Made by a program: the position numbers and the translations under genes | NCBI RefSeq assembly: GCF_004340905.1 | Contig: NZ_SLXD01000004.1 | Coordinates: forward strand, 248,001 to 312,000 | Reading direction: 5' to 3' | Origin: Rubrivivax gelatinosus | GTDB taxonomy: Bacteria; Pseudomonadota; Gammaproteobacteria; Burkholderiales; Burkholderiaceae_C | Length of the DNA: 64,000 nt | Part shown: piece after piece, positions 15,910-25,002 of the stretch | Layout: each line of letters starts with the position of its first letter | How positions within the stretch are numbered: position 1 is the first letter of the stretch | The notes under the pieces: generated by a model | What the model saw: only the letters and a program-made list of their open reading frames with translations | Databases searched by the model: none | What the model was told of the DNA's origin: nothing

Positions 15910-16740
15910 TCAATCGGAGTCGGAGAAACAGGTGAGGCACAGCCGGCCGTCGTGTTCGGCGACGCGGGCCTTGAACAGGCGCAGGCCGTCGACCAGGGCG
16001 TCGGCTTCGCCCAGCGTGATCGGGAGCACGTCGCCGACCTTCAGCGCGGCGACGTCGGACAGCGGCAGCTGCTTCTCGAGCAGCTGCGCGACGAGGCGGA
16101 ACTCGAGCCGCGTGGCCAGCGGCGCGACGGTGGCCTGGGCGCTGGAGGGCAGGCGCTCGGTGGCCAGCCGGGTCCACAGCCGCTCCAGCCACGAGGGCGC
16201 GAGCGCGATGCGCAGCCGCGCGGGTTCGGCCATGCCGGCTTCGACGACCGTCGCGTCCAGCACCCAGGTGCCGCGTGCCGGCGCGGCGGCCGCAACGCCG
16301 CCGGCGGGCGCCGCCACCGTGGCCGGCTCGGGCGCCAGCCCGGCTTCCAGCCGGCGGGCGGCCAGGCCGGCCCAGGTCGCGCCCAGCTGGGCCGCCAGCC
16401 GTTCCTCGGTCGTCGTGGCCATCGTGTCCTCGGCCGGCGCCTCGGTGCCGAAGCGCCTGGCCATCAGCGCCAGCAGCAGCCGGCGGTCGGCGCCGCAGAC
16501 CAGGCTGCCGCGCTCGAGCGTGTAGGCGTGCCATCCGCTGCCCTCGGCCTCGTGCTCCAGGCGCGCGAGCGAGGCGCCCCGCACCTCGAAGCCGGCGCGG
16601 TGGCGCTGGTTGACCTGGCGCCTGAGCCAGCCGGCGAGGTCGGCCTGCCAGCGCCGCGCGAAGGCGTCGAGCAGGTGCACGGGGCGCCCGAGCGAGGTCG
16701 GGTCGATCGGACGGTGAGACGGAGCGGCGGTTGCGGTCAT
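15910..16740 (-). CDS. fliM: Flagellar motor switch protein FliM, short lateral type (LfiM)
   Basis: The 276-residue start at ATG 16740 (MTATAAPSHRPIDPTSLGRP) was preferred over ATG 16800, whose extra 20 residues look like leader translation. The C-terminal 75 residues form a SpoA domain (LPLSDVAALKVGDVLPITLG). The middle region has an N..HRAGFEV..ASLARLEHEAE pattern, as in lateral/type III switch proteins. The N-terminal CheY-binding LSQ.EIDALL motif of primary FliM is not present, and the protein is about 50 residues shorter than polar FliM. It is the first gene of the fliMNPQR-flhBA operon. The family is supported by weak homology plus synteny. Confidence 0.82.
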   Translation of the reverse strand: MTATAAPSHRPIDPTSLGRPVHLLDAFARRWQADLAGWLRRQVNQRHRAGFEVRGASLARLEHEAEGSGWHAYTLERGSLVCGADRRLLLALMARRFGTEAPAEDTMATTTEERLAAQLGATWAGLAARRLEAGLAPEPATVAAPAGGVAAAAPARGTWVLDATVVEAGMAEPARLRIALAPSWLERLWTRLATERLPSSAQATVAPLATRLEFRLVAQLLEKQLPLSDVAALKVGDVLPITLGEADALVDGLRLFKARVAEHDGRLCLTCFSDSD

Positions 16741-17544
16741 TGAGATCCTGGGCGACGTCGAGGCAATTCTAGAAACGTCATCGCGGACCGGGCTCGACAA
16801 TTGAACCGGAAGTCGGCCGCTTTCTTGAATTACTCACGCTGCGCTCTCATCGACCGTCGCGTGCGGATGTTGAGTTCTTTCTCCCGTCTTTTCCAGCTGA
16901 CGATCCCGATCGAAAGAAAACGCGCCATTCGCGCAAAATGTCGGTCACGCCAGCGATGTCATATGTATCAACGCGCGGTTTCAATTCGATCATATTGCCG
17001 GCGGGTTGCGGATCTTCGAGCGAATTAGTTCACGTGAGCGAACATCTGCGAGCGTTACTTCATGCAACCGGCGGACGCATCCATTAGCATGGTCCGCATC
17101 AGGGCACACCCGTGCGAAAGCCGGGGTCGCAAAGCTTCCGGCCTACCCGTCCCCCGAAGAGGGACGCAGGGCAGCGGGGCCGCCGGGCGAAGCCGCCTCG
17201 TCACACCTCCTTCCCCGGGGTGTGCTCGGCTTGGTCCGTCCGTGGCGCGGTGCGCCATGGAGACCTCCTGCGACCGCGCGTGGCGTGCCATTGCATGACT
17301 GCGCCGATGTCCACACCACCGCCATCCCTCGTCGATCCACCTGCCTCGCGTGGCATGCCTGGCGCTGCGCGCCGGCATCGTGATGGCCACGGAAGATGCG
17401 GGTTTGACGGCTCAAAACAGGCCAGTTCATTCGCTCTCGAATCTCGTCGGCCGTTAGCATCGGCTGCAATTCAGGTGTTTTCAGAGTCGTCGAGCATTCG
17501 TTTTGATCGGCGGCTTCGCGGTGTAAGAAATCTGTAATGCGCGA

Positions 17545-17577
17545 AGGACTTCAGGATTCCTGAAGTCCTGCCGATAA
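17545..17577 (+). promoter_or_regulatory. 25-bp inverted repeat fused to sigma-28-like -10 box upstream of fliE
   Basis: A 12-bp perfect inverted repeat with a 1-base centre (AGGACTTCAGGA at 17545-17556 and its complement at 17558-17569) is followed immediately by GCCGATAA (17570-17577), identical to the sigma-28 -10 consensus. The octamer at the -35 distance (17551-17558, TCAGGATT) matches 5 of 8 consensus positions and lies inside the repeat. A repressor bound here would cover the -35 element. The start of fliE is 112 bases downstream. Confidence 0.55.
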
Positions 17578-17610
17578 GCGCACATCCCCGTTCTTTTGCA
17601 TGAATGAGGT

Positions 17611-17672
17611 CCATGCGGCCAAGGCTGCCGCATGGTCAAAAATAACGTCAGATGCCGGCAGCGGAGCCGGCA
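17611..17672 (+). promoter_or_regulatory. Two hairpins in the fliE leader
   Basis: CCATGCGGC (17611-17619) pairs perfectly with 17627-17635 around a 7-base loop. TGCCGGC (17653-17659) pairs perfectly with GCCGGCA (17666-17672) around a 6-base loop. They lie between the putative promoter and the fliE ribosome-binding site (AAAGGGAG), so they could be operators or structured leader RNA. Confidence 0.45.
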
Positions 17673-17688
17673 AACAAAGGGAGTACGG

Positions 17689-18030
17689 ATGTCCCAGATG
17701 TTGTTGTCGGTGCTGGCCCAGGCGCAGCGCATCGCCGGCAGCGGCGACGAGCTCGCCGCCGGCGTCGGCATCGCCCCCGCTCTCGAGGTCGGGGCCGAGG
17801 GTGGCGGCGCGGCGGGCTTCGCCTCGAGCCTCAAGGACGTCATCCATGCCGTCGACGCCCAGGCCCACGCCGCCTCGGAGCAGCTCGCCGCGGTCGACTC
17901 CGGCCGTTCCAGCGACCTCGTCGGCGCGATGCTCGCCAGCCAGCAGGCCGACCTGTCGTTCTCGATGCTGCTGCAGGTGCGCAACAAGGTGGCCGGCGCG
18001 GTCGACGAGCTGATCAAGCTGCAGCTCTGA
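17689..18030 (+). CDS. fliE: Flagellar hook-basal body protein FliE (LfiE)
   Basis: The 113-residue protein, starting at ATG 17689 behind AAAGGGAG, has the FliE C-terminal pattern (VDSGRSSDLVGAMLASQQADLS followed by FSMLLQVRNKVAGAVDELIK). FliE joins the MS ring to the proximal rod. An upstream ATG (17632) would add 19 basic residues read from the hairpin leader and was rejected. It is the first gene of the fliEFGHIJ operon. Confidence 0.93.
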   Translation: MSQMLLSVLAQAQRIAGSGDELAAGVGIAPALEVGAEGGGAAGFASSLKDVIHAVDAQAHAASEQLAAVDSGRSSDLVGAMLASQQADLSFSMLLQVRNKVAGAVDELIKLQL

Positions 18031-18040
18031 GGACGACGCC

Positions 18041-19708
18041 GTGGCCAACCTGATCGCCTCCACCCTGCGTCCCGCGCTCGCCCGGCTGCGTGCCGGCGGC
18101 CTGCCGGCGCTGCCCGCCGGCCTGCTGCGTGGCCTGACGCCGCTGCTGCTGGCTGCCGCCGCGGTCACCGCGCTGCTGCTGGCCTTCCAGTGGCGCGACC
18201 AGTCCAGCTACAAGCCGCTGTTCGGCGCCCGCGAGAAGGTGGCCGCCGCCGACATGATGGCCGTGCTCGACGCCGAGCACGTGCCCTACCGCGTGCACCC
18301 CGACAGCGGCCAGGTGCTGGTGCCCGAGGCCGAGCTGGGCCGCGTGCGCATGCTGCTGGCGGCCAAGGGGGTCACCGCGCGGCTGCCCGCCGGCCTGGAG
18401 CTGATGGACCGCGACGACCCGCTGGGCGTCAGCCAGTTCGTGCAGGACGTGCGTTTTCGCCGCGGCCTCGAAGGCGAGCTGGCGCAGAGCATCATGACGA
18501 TGGATGCGGTCGAGGCCGCGCGTGTCCACCTGGCGATCGCGCGCAGCTCGTCCTTCGTCACCGCCGCCGACGACCGCAGCTCGGCCTCGGTCGTCGTCAC
18601 CACCCGGCCGGGCCGCACGCTCAACGCCGAGCAGATCGCCGCGACGATCAAGCTCGTCGCCGGCAGCGTCGCCAACCTCGACGCCTCGCGCGTGAGCGTC
18701 GTCGACCAGGCCGGCAACCTGCTGTCCGCGCGTGTCGACCTGGAGGACGGCCTCGAAGGCCTGGCCTCCGGCGGCATGGACGCGCGCCACCGCTACGAGG
18801 CCGACACGCGCCGCGGCGTCGACGACCTGCTGGGCCCGGTGCTCGGCGCCGGCAACTACCGCGTCAGCGTCACCGCCGAGGTCGACAACGACCGCGTGCA
18901 GGAGACGCGCGAGGTCTACGGTGCCGACCCCAAGGTCACCAGCGAGGCGCTGCGCCAGGAGATGGACCGCCAGGGCCTGGCGCTGGGCGTGCCCGGTTCG
19001 CTGAGCAACCGCCCGGTGGCGGTGGCCGCCGCGGCCTCGGGTGCCGATGCCGCCGGCCAGGCGCAGCGCAACGCCAGCACGCGCCAGTACGCCTACGACC
19101 GCAACATCACGCAGATCAAGCGCAGCCGCGGCCGGCTCGAACGCCTGAACGTCGCCGTCGTGCTCGCCAGCGCTGCCGCGCCCGGCGGTGCCGGCGCCTG
19201 GACACCGCAGCAGATCGCCGACGTCGAACGCACCCTGGCCAGCGGTCTGGGCATCAGCCAGCAACGCGGTGACCGCCTCGTCGTCTCGGCGATGCCGTTC
19301 CCGGCGCCGCCGGCGCCGACGCCCTGGTACGGCGAACGCAATCTCTGGGTGGACGTCGGCGGCTGGCTGCTGTACGCGGTGGGCGGCCTGCTGCTGTTCT
19401 TCGGCGTCGTGCGTCCCGGCATGCGCCTGCTGCAGCAGCGTGCCGGCGCCGCGCCCACGCCGCTGGTGCCGCTGGACGGCACCGGCCCCGACCTCGGCGC
19501 CGCCGCGGCGCTGGCCGGCTCCGGGGCCATGGCCGCGCTGCCCGGGCGTTCGCCGGTGGCGCCGCTGCTCGCCAACTACGACCTGCCGCCGCCGGGTTCC
19601 GCCGTCGACGTGCTGGTCGATCACCTGAAGGTGCTCGCCTCCAAGGAGCCCGAGCGCGTCGCCGAGGTCGTCAAACAGTGGGTTCAGAAGCATGACCGAG
19701 CCGAGTAA
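18041..19708 (+). CDS. fliF: Flagellar MS-ring protein FliF (LfiF)
   Basis: The 555-residue protein, with GTG start at 18041, has an N-terminal membrane helix (about residues 30-47), a periplasmic ring-building region with YscJ/FliF-type blocks (YKPLFGAREKVAAADMMAVL, DPLGVSQFVQDVRFRRGLEG), a second membrane helix (about 440-460) and a cytoplasmic C-terminus that binds FliG. It nucleates basal-body assembly. The length is typical. Its 3' end overlaps fliG by 17 bases. Confidence 0.97.
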   Translation: MANLIASTLRPALARLRAGGLPALPAGLLRGLTPLLLAAAAVTALLLAFQWRDQSSYKPLFGAREKVAAADMMAVLDAEHVPYRVHPDSGQVLVPEAELGRVRMLLAAKGVTARLPAGLELMDRDDPLGVSQFVQDVRFRRGLEGELAQSIMTMDAVEAARVHLAIARSSSFVTAADDRSSASVVVTTRPGRTLNAEQIAATIKLVAGSVANLDASRVSVVDQAGNLLSARVDLEDGLEGLASGGMDARHRYEADTRRGVDDLLGPVLGAGNYRVSVTAEVDNDRVQETREVYGADPKVTSEALRQEMDRQGLALGVPGSLSNRPVAVAAAASGADAAGQAQRNASTRQYAYDRNITQIKRSRGRLERLNVAVVLASAAAPGGAGAWTPQQIADVERTLASGLGISQQRGDRLVVSAMPFPAPPAPTPWYGERNLWVDVGGWLLYAVGGLLLFFGVVRPGMRLLQQRAGAAPTPLVPLDGTGPDLGAAAALAGSGAMAALPGRSPVAPLLANYDLPPPGSAVDVLVDHLKVLASKEPERVAEVVKQWVQKHDRAE

Positions 19709-20720
19709 CGCCGTCGCCGATGCGTCGGTCGCGCCGCCGACGCCGATCGAACGCGCCGCCATCGTGCTGCTGAGCATGGGCGAGGAGCCCGCCGCGGCGG
19801 TGCTGCGCTGCCTGTCGCGCGAGGAGCTGCTCGAGGTCACGCAGGTGATGTCGCGCCTGAGCGGCATCAAGGTCGAGACCGTGCGCCTGTCGCTGCAGCA
19901 CTTCTTCGACGACTACCGCGAGCAAAGCGGGGTGCACGGCGCGTCGCGCTCGTACCTGCAGCGTTCGCTGGACCTGGCGCTGGGCCGCGAGGTCGCCGGC
20001 AGCGTGCTCGACACGCTCTACGGCGACGCGATCCGGCCGAAGATGGCGCGCCTGCAATGGGCCGCGCCGCGCTGGCTGGCCGACCAGATCGCCCACGAGC
20101 ACGTGCGCATGCAGGCCGTGTTCCTGGCCTTCCTGCCGTCGGCGCTGGCCGGCCAGGTGGTCGAGGCGCTGCCGGCCGAGGGCCGCGACCGCGTGCTGCT
20201 CAACGTCGCGAGGCTCAAGGAGATCGACCGCGAGCTGCTGGCCGACCTGGACGCCCTGGTCGAACGCTGCCTGGCGAGCTTCAGCACCCAGGCCACCGCC
20301 GTCGAGGGCCTGCGCCAGGCCGCCGAGATCCTGAACCGCCTGCCCGGCGAGCGCCAGACGCTGGTCGAGCAGCTGCGCGCGCACGATCCCGGCGTCGTCG
20401 CCGAGATGGAGGTCAGCCTCTACGACTTCGGCATCCTGGCGCGCCAGACCGAGGCCAACATCACCCGCATCATCGAGGCCGTGCCGCTGGAGCAGTGGGC
20501 CGTGGCGCTCAAGGGCGCCGAGCCCGCGGTGCGCGACGCCGTGCTGCAGTCGATGCCGCGCCGCCAGGCCCAGGCCTTCGAGGACACGATGCGCCGCAGC
20601 GGCCCGGTGCCGCTGTCGCGTGTCGAGCAGACGCGCCAGCAGATCATGGCGCAGGTGAAGGCGCTCGCCGAGGCCGGCGAGATCGAGGTCCAGCTCTTCG
20701 CCGAGGCCGTCGTCGAATGA
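19692..20720 (+). CDS. fliG: Flagellar motor switch protein FliG (LfiG)
   Basis: The 342-residue protein has the three armadillo-like FliG domains: the N-terminal FliF-binding part (ERAAIVLLSMGEEPAAAVLR), the middle domain, and the C-terminal torque domain with charged residues in the DTMRRSGPVPLSRVEQTRQQ region. FliG transmits stator force and sets rotation sense. It overlaps fliF upstream and fliH downstream (ATGA at 20717-20720). Confidence 0.97.
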   Translation: MTEPSNAVADASVAPPTPIERAAIVLLSMGEEPAAAVLRCLSREELLEVTQVMSRLSGIKVETVRLSLQHFFDDYREQSGVHGASRSYLQRSLDLALGREVAGSVLDTLYGDAIRPKMARLQWAAPRWLADQIAHEHVRMQAVFLAFLPSALAGQVVEALPAEGRDRVLLNVARLKEIDRELLADLDALVERCLASFSTQATAVEGLRQAAEILNRLPGERQTLVEQLRAHDPGVVAEMEVSLYDFGILARQTEANITRIIEAVPLEQWAVALKGAEPAVRDAVLQSMPRRQAQAFEDTMRRSGPVPLSRVEQTRQQIMAQVKALAEAGEIEVQLFAEAVVE

Positions 20721-21430
20721 GCAGGACCCGGCCCTACCGCTTCCCGCCGCTGGCGGGCCTGAGTGCCGGCACGGCGCTGCCGGCCGTCGCCGGGGCCGAC
20801 GCCCAGGCGGCCGCGGCACGCGGTTACGCCGAAGGCCAGCAGCGCGGCTGGCGCGAGGGCTACGACGCCGGCGCCGCCCAGGGCCGCGAGGACGGCTGGG
20901 CCGCCGGGCTGGCGCAGGCCAACGAACAGGCCGAAGCCGAGCTGCGCCGGCGCGTCCAGGAGCGCCTGGCCGAGAGCGCGCGCCCGCTGGAGGCGGCGCT
21001 CGCGGCGCTGCAGAGCGCGCAGGCCGAGGCCCAGGCGGCGATGCGGCGCGAGCTCGTCGACCTCGTCGGCCGTGTCGCGCGCCAGGTCGTGCGCTGCGAA
21101 CTGGCGCTGCAGCCGCAGCAGATCCTCAAGCTCGTCGACGAAACGCTGGCGACGATGCCGCCGCCGCACGAGACGGTGGACGTGCGACTGAACCCCGAGG
21201 ACCTGCGCCGCATCGAGGAGATCGACTCCGAGGCCACCAGCCGCTGGCAGCTGCTGGCCGACCCGCGGCTGGCGCCCGGCGAATGCCGCGTGCGCAGCGG
21301 CCGGCGCGAAGCCGACGCCGGCTGCCGTCAGCGCCTGGACGCGGTGATGGAGCAGGTCGGCGCGCAGCTGCTGGAAGCGCCGGCCGAGCCGGTCGCCCAG
21401 GCTCCGGCCGTCGAGGAGGCCGGCGCATGA
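20717..21430 (+). CDS. fliH: Flagellar export ATPase regulator FliH (LfiH)
   Basis: The 237-residue protein has the Gly-repeat segment typical of FliH (ARGYAEGQQRGWREGYDAG and following), then a long helical/coiled stretch and a C-terminal domain homologous to the V-ATPase peripheral stalk. FliH dimers hold FliI and tether it to FliN. The ATG at 20717 overlaps the fliG stop; a much longer upstream frame is fliG shadow. Confidence 0.93.
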   Translation: MSRTRPYRFPPLAGLSAGTALPAVAGADAQAAAARGYAEGQQRGWREGYDAGAAQGREDGWAAGLAQANEQAEAELRRRVQERLAESARPLEAALAALQSAQAEAQAAMRRELVDLVGRVARQVVRCELALQPQQILKLVDETLATMPPPHETVDVRLNPEDLRRIEEIDSEATSRWQLLADPRLAPGECRVRSGRREADAGCRQRLDAVMEQVGAQLLEAPAEPVAQAPAVEEAGA

Positions 21431-22737
21431 TCGGCCGCGCCCTGAAGAGCGTTCGCCTGGCCGAGGTGCCGGTGGCCACGCCCACCGGGCGCCTGGTCGG
21501 CGCCAGCGGGCTGCTGCTGGAGAGTGTCGGCTGCGCCTTGCGCACCGGCCACCGCTGCAGCATCGAGACCGTCGGCGGCGAGTGGATCGACGCCCAGGTC
21601 GTGGGTTTTCGCGACGAGGTCAGCTACCTGATGCCGTTCCGGCCCGCGACCGGGCTGTGCACCGGCGCACGCGTGCTGCCCGGCGCCGAGGACACGACGC
21701 AGCTGATCGGCCCGTCGTGGCTGGGCCGCATCGTCGACGGCCTGGGCGAGCCGGTGGACGGCCGCGGCCGGCTCGGCGGCGAGCACGTGCTGGCGGCGCA
21801 CCCGCCGCGCATCAATCCGCTCAAGCGCCGCCCGGTCGACGCGCCGCTGGACGTCGGCGTGCGTGCGATCAACGGCGTGCTGACGCTCGGCAAGGGCCAG
21901 CGCGTGGGCCTGATGGCCGGCTCGGGCGTGGGCAAGAGCGTGCTGCTGGGCCTCATCACGCGCCAGACGGTGGCCGACGTCGTCGTCGTCGGGCTGATCG
22001 GCGAACGCGGCCGCGAGGTGCGCGAGTTCATCGACCTGTCGCTCGGCGAGGCCGGGCTGCGCCGCGCGGTGGTCGTCGTCGCGCCGGCCGACGAGTCGCC
22101 GCTGATGCGGCTGCGCGCCACCGAGCTGTGCCACACGATCGCCGCGCACTTCCGCGACCAGGGCCAGGACGTGCTGCTGCTCGTGGACTCGCTGACGCGC
22201 TACGCGATGGCGCGGCGCGAGGTCGCGCTGGCGCTGGGCGAGCCGCCGGCCACGCGCGGCTACCCGCCGTCGGTCTTCGGGCGCCTGCCGCAGCTCGTCG
22301 AGAGCGCCGGCAACGGCGAGAACCCGGCCGGCAGCATGAGCGCCATCTACACCGTGCTCGCCGAGGGCGACGACCAGCAGGACCCGGTCGTCGACACCGC
22401 GCGCGCCATCCTCGACGGCCACATCGTGCTGTCGCGCGAGCTGGCCGAACGCGGCCACTACCCGGCGATCGACATCGCCCAGTCGATCAGCCGCTGCATG
22501 GGCCTGGTCACCAGCCACGCCCACCAGGCCGCGGCGCGCCAGTTGAAGGCCATGGCCGCGCGCCACGCCCAGGTGCGCGACCTGCTGCCGCTGGGCGCCT
22601 ACGTGCCCGGCGCCGACCCCGCCACCGACCGCGCGGTGCAGACCTATCCGCGCATCGAGGCCTATCTGCAGCAGGGCACGCGTGAAGCCGCCCCGCTGGC
22701 CGACAGCGTGCAACGTCTCGAGGAGCTGACCCGATGA
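21427..22737 (+). CDS. fliI: Flagellum-specific export ATPase FliI (LfiI)
   Basis: The 436-residue protein has a Walker A motif (GLMAGSGVGKSVLLG), Walker B (DVLLLVDSLTRYAMARREVA) and the FliI/SctN signature GEPPATRGYPPSVFGRLPQL. The hexameric ATPase unfolds and detaches chaperones at the export gate. ATG 21427 overlaps the fliH stop (ATGA), as does its own stop with fliJ. Confidence 0.97.
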   Translation: MIGRALKSVRLAEVPVATPTGRLVGASGLLLESVGCALRTGHRCSIETVGGEWIDAQVVGFRDEVSYLMPFRPATGLCTGARVLPGAEDTTQLIGPSWLGRIVDGLGEPVDGRGRLGGEHVLAAHPPRINPLKRRPVDAPLDVGVRAINGVLTLGKGQRVGLMAGSGVGKSVLLGLITRQTVADVVVVGLIGERGREVREFIDLSLGEAGLRRAVVVVAPADESPLMRLRATELCHTIAAHFRDQGQDVLLLVDSLTRYAMARREVALALGEPPATRGYPPSVFGRLPQLVESAGNGENPAGSMSAIYTVLAEGDDQQDPVVDTARAILDGHIVLSRELAERGHYPAIDIAQSISRCMGLVTSHAHQAAARQLKAMAARHAQVRDLLPLGAYVPGADPATDRAVQTYPRIEAYLQQGTREAAPLADSVQRLEELTR

Positions 22738-23171
22738 ACCGTGCCCAGGCTTCGTTGCAGGCCGTGCGCCGGCTGGCCGAGCTGCGCGCTCGCGACGCCG
22801 AGCGGCTGCAGACCGAACTCGCCGAACGCCAGGCGCAGCGCCGCCGCCAGGCCGAGGCCGTCGAGCGGCTGGGCGCCTTGTGCGCCGGCGTCGGCGCCAG
22901 CGCCGTGCAGGCCGTGGCGCTGGCCGCCAACTGCGCCGCCTACAAGGAGTCGCTGATCGAGCTGGGCCGGCGCCAGCAGGACGTGCTGGCGCGCCACGAC
23001 GCCGATGTCGACGCCGCCCGCCTGGCGCTGATCGCCGCCTCGACGCGCCGCATGGCGCTGGAGCAGGCCGTCGACGGCCGCCAGCAGCGCCTGGACCGCG
23101 ACGCCGCCGGGCGCGAGCAGAAGCGCCAGGACGACATCGCCACCCAGGTCTGGCTGCGGGGGCAGCGATGA
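22734..23171 (+). CDS. fliJ: Flagellar export chaperone FliJ (LfiJ)
   Basis: The 145-residue protein is almost entirely a charged two-helix coiled coil (ELRARDAERLQTELAERQAQ and EQAVDGRQQRLDRDAAGREQ), the architecture of FliJ/SctO, which forms the stalk inside the FliI ring. Sequence is poorly conserved across the family. The call rests on length, coiled-coil character and position directly after fliI with an ATGA overlap. Confidence 0.85.
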   Translation: MNRAQASLQAVRRLAELRARDAERLQTELAERQAQRRRQAEAVERLGALCAGVGASAVQAVALAANCAAYKESLIELGRRQQDVLARHDADVDAARLALIAASTRRMALEQAVDGRQQRLDRDAAGREQKRQDDIATQVWLRGQR

Positions 23172-23248
23172 ACACGCCGCTTCAGGAAGCGCGCGCCGCG
23201 GTCGCCTTGTCCTCTGGAACAAGGGCCTGACGCCCGGGAGCCGCGACC

Positions 23249-24592
23249 ATGTCCACCACGATCGACCCGACCACGATGGCCACCCAGCTGGCCACCGCCT
23301 ACACGCAGAACGCGTACACGCTGCTGTCCACGCAGAGCACGGCCGCGCAGACGACCTCGGCCGCGCTGAGCAAGCTGAAGACCGCGCTGACGACCTTCGA
23401 CAGCGCGCTGTCCTCGCTGTCGACGTCCAAGGGCGTCAAGGTGCTGTCGGCGAGCTTCGACGACACCACCTACGCCAGCGCCACGGCGACCAACAAGGCC
23501 GCCGCCGGCACCTACTCGTTCTTCGTCGAGCAGATCGCCACCAGGCACCAGACCAGCTTCGCCGCGCTGCCCTCCGCCGCCGCCGCGAGCGCCGGCACGC
23601 TGGGCCTGACGATCGGCGGCTCCAGCTTCGACGTCGACCTGGGCGCCGCCGACAGCGACGGCGACGGCGCGGTCAGCGCCGCCGAGATCGCGCGCGCGGT
23701 CAACGCCAGCGGCGACAACGACGGCCGCATCGTCGCCAGCGTGCTCACCGTCAACGGCGCCAGCACGCTGGTGCTGACCGCCGCCGAGACCGGCGCCGAC
23801 GGCGCGATCACGCTGGACACCAGCGGCGTCGGCGACAGCGCGCTGGCCGGCGCGCTGGGCACCGAGAAGCTGCTGGTGCAGGGCCGCGACGCCGTCGTCT
23901 GGCTCGGCGAGCAGGGCAGCGGCGTCAAGGTCCAGCAGGCCAGCAACACCTTCACCGGCATCACCGGCGTCACCGTCAGCCTGAGCAAGGCGATGGACAG
24001 CGGCGACACCCCGGTGACGCTGACCGTGGCCGACGACCTCAGCGCCACGGCCGACAAGATCAAGAGCTTCGTCAGCGCCTACAACACGCTGGAGAGCCTG
24101 CTCGACAGCCTGACGGCCAACGCCGACGCCAGCAGCGGCAGCGCCGCCGCCGCCTTCGCCAGCGACTCCGGCGTGCTCGCGCTGAAGAGCCGCCTGGGCA
24201 CGCTGGCGCGCCAGAGCATCGGCGGCGTGCGCCTGGCCGACTACGGCGTGTCGATCGCACGCGACGGCCAGATGTCGCTGGACAACGACAAGCTCGAGAC
24301 GGGGCTGGAGACCAACCCCGACGGCCTGAGCGCGCTGTTCGGCAGCGCCCGCACCGGCTCGACCAGCGGCGTGCTCGGGACCATGGCCGAACTGGCGCGC
24401 AGCTGGAAGTCGGCCGACGGCCTGATCGCCAACCGCCAGGCCTCGGTCGAGCGCACGCAAAAGAGCATCAGCACGCGCCAGACGGCGCTCGATGCGCGCT
24501 ACGAGAGCCTCTACCAGATCTACCTGAAGCAGTTCAGCAAGCTGCAGGAGCTGCAGAGCTCGATCAGCAACACGACCAGTCTCTTCGACTGA
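23249..24592 (+). CDS. lafB: Filament cap protein FliD (LafB)
   Basis: The 447-residue protein has the FliD N-terminal block (ATQLATAYTQNAYTLLSTQS), a central Ala/Asp/Thr-rich domain with an EF-hand-like DSDGDGAVSAAEIA stretch (about residues 131-145) and the conserved C-terminal heptad region (AYNTLESLLDSLT, then RQTALDARYESLYQIYLKQF). It caps the filament and inserts flagellin. It starts 77 bases after fliJ behind CGGGAG and opens the lafBCDEFSTU-order block. Confidence 0.93.
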   Translation: MSTTIDPTTMATQLATAYTQNAYTLLSTQSTAAQTTSAALSKLKTALTTFDSALSSLSTSKGVKVLSASFDDTTYASATATNKAAAGTYSFFVEQIATRHQTSFAALPSAAAASAGTLGLTIGGSSFDVDLGAADSDGDGAVSAAEIARAVNASGDNDGRIVASVLTVNGASTLVLTAAETGADGAITLDTSGVGDSALAGALGTEKLLVQGRDAVVWLGEQGSGVKVQQASNTFTGITGVTVSLSKAMDSGDTPVTLTVADDLSATADKIKSFVSAYNTLESLLDSLTANADASSGSAAAAFASDSGVLALKSRLGTLARQSIGGVRLADYGVSIARDGQMSLDNDKLETGLETNPDGLSALFGSARTGSTSGVLGTMAELARSWKSADGLIANRQASVERTQKSISTRQTALDARYESLYQIYLKQFSKLQELQSSISNTTSLFD

Positions 24593-24615
24593 GCGCCCAT
24601 CCGGAAGACCCGCCC

Positions 24616-25002
24616 GTGATCCAAGACGCCTACCACAGCTACCACGCCGTCGACCTCGGGGCCCGCACCGCGCAGGCCTCGCCGGTGCAGCTCGTGCTGA
24701 TCCTCACCGACGGCCTGATCGAGGAGCTGGCGCGCGCCCGCGCCCACATCGTCGCGCGCCGCTACGAGGCCAAGGCGCAGAGCCTGGACAAGTGCGTCGC
24801 CATCCTCAACGGGCTGTCCAGCGCGCTCGACCTGGAGCAGGGCGGCGAAGTGGTGCAGAACCTCGAACGCCTGTACGACTTCTGCGCGCGCCAGCTCTAC
24901 AAGGCCGGGCAGCAGCTCGAACCCGGCCACGTCGACGAGGTCACCGCGCTGCTGCAGACGCTTCGCAACGGCTGGCAGGGCCTGCAGGCGCGCCATGGCT
25001 GA
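24616..25002 (+). CDS. lafC: Flagellin export chaperone FliS (LafC)
   Basis: The 128-residue all-helical protein, with GTG start at 24616, carries the FliS hallmark regions: ASPVQLVLILTDGLIEELARA near the N-terminus and YEAKAQSLDKCVAILNGLSS. FliS binds the C-terminus of flagellin and prevents premature polymerisation. The 3' end overlaps fliT by 8 bases. Confidence 0.94.
   Translation: MIQDAYHSYHAVDLGARTAQASPVQLVLILTDGLIEELARARAHIVARRYEAKAQSLDKCVAILNGLSSALDLEQGGEVVQNLERLYDFCARQLYKAGQQLEPGHVDEVTALLQTLRNGWQGLQARHG

Larger units (their letters stand above)
16741..17688. promoter_or_regulatory. Divergent fliM/fliE intergenic region (948 bases), no gene
   Basis: In Vibrio, Aeromonas and E. coli Flag-2 loci the sigma-54 activator gene lafK occupies this position. 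Here no frame shows an AAA+ or HTH pattern (no GAFTGA, no Walker box). The first 300 bases are AT-richer than average. The final 150 bases hold three perfect inverted repeats and a sigma-28-like -10 box ahead of fliE. I did not find a GG-N10-GC sigma-54 promoter by eye. Confidence 0.55.

Noticed and set aside
16801-17537. Several short ORFs on both strands in the fliM-fliE gap
   Set aside because: All are low-complexity frames overlapping one another, without ribosome-binding sites, motifs or consistent codon bias; none resembles LafK.
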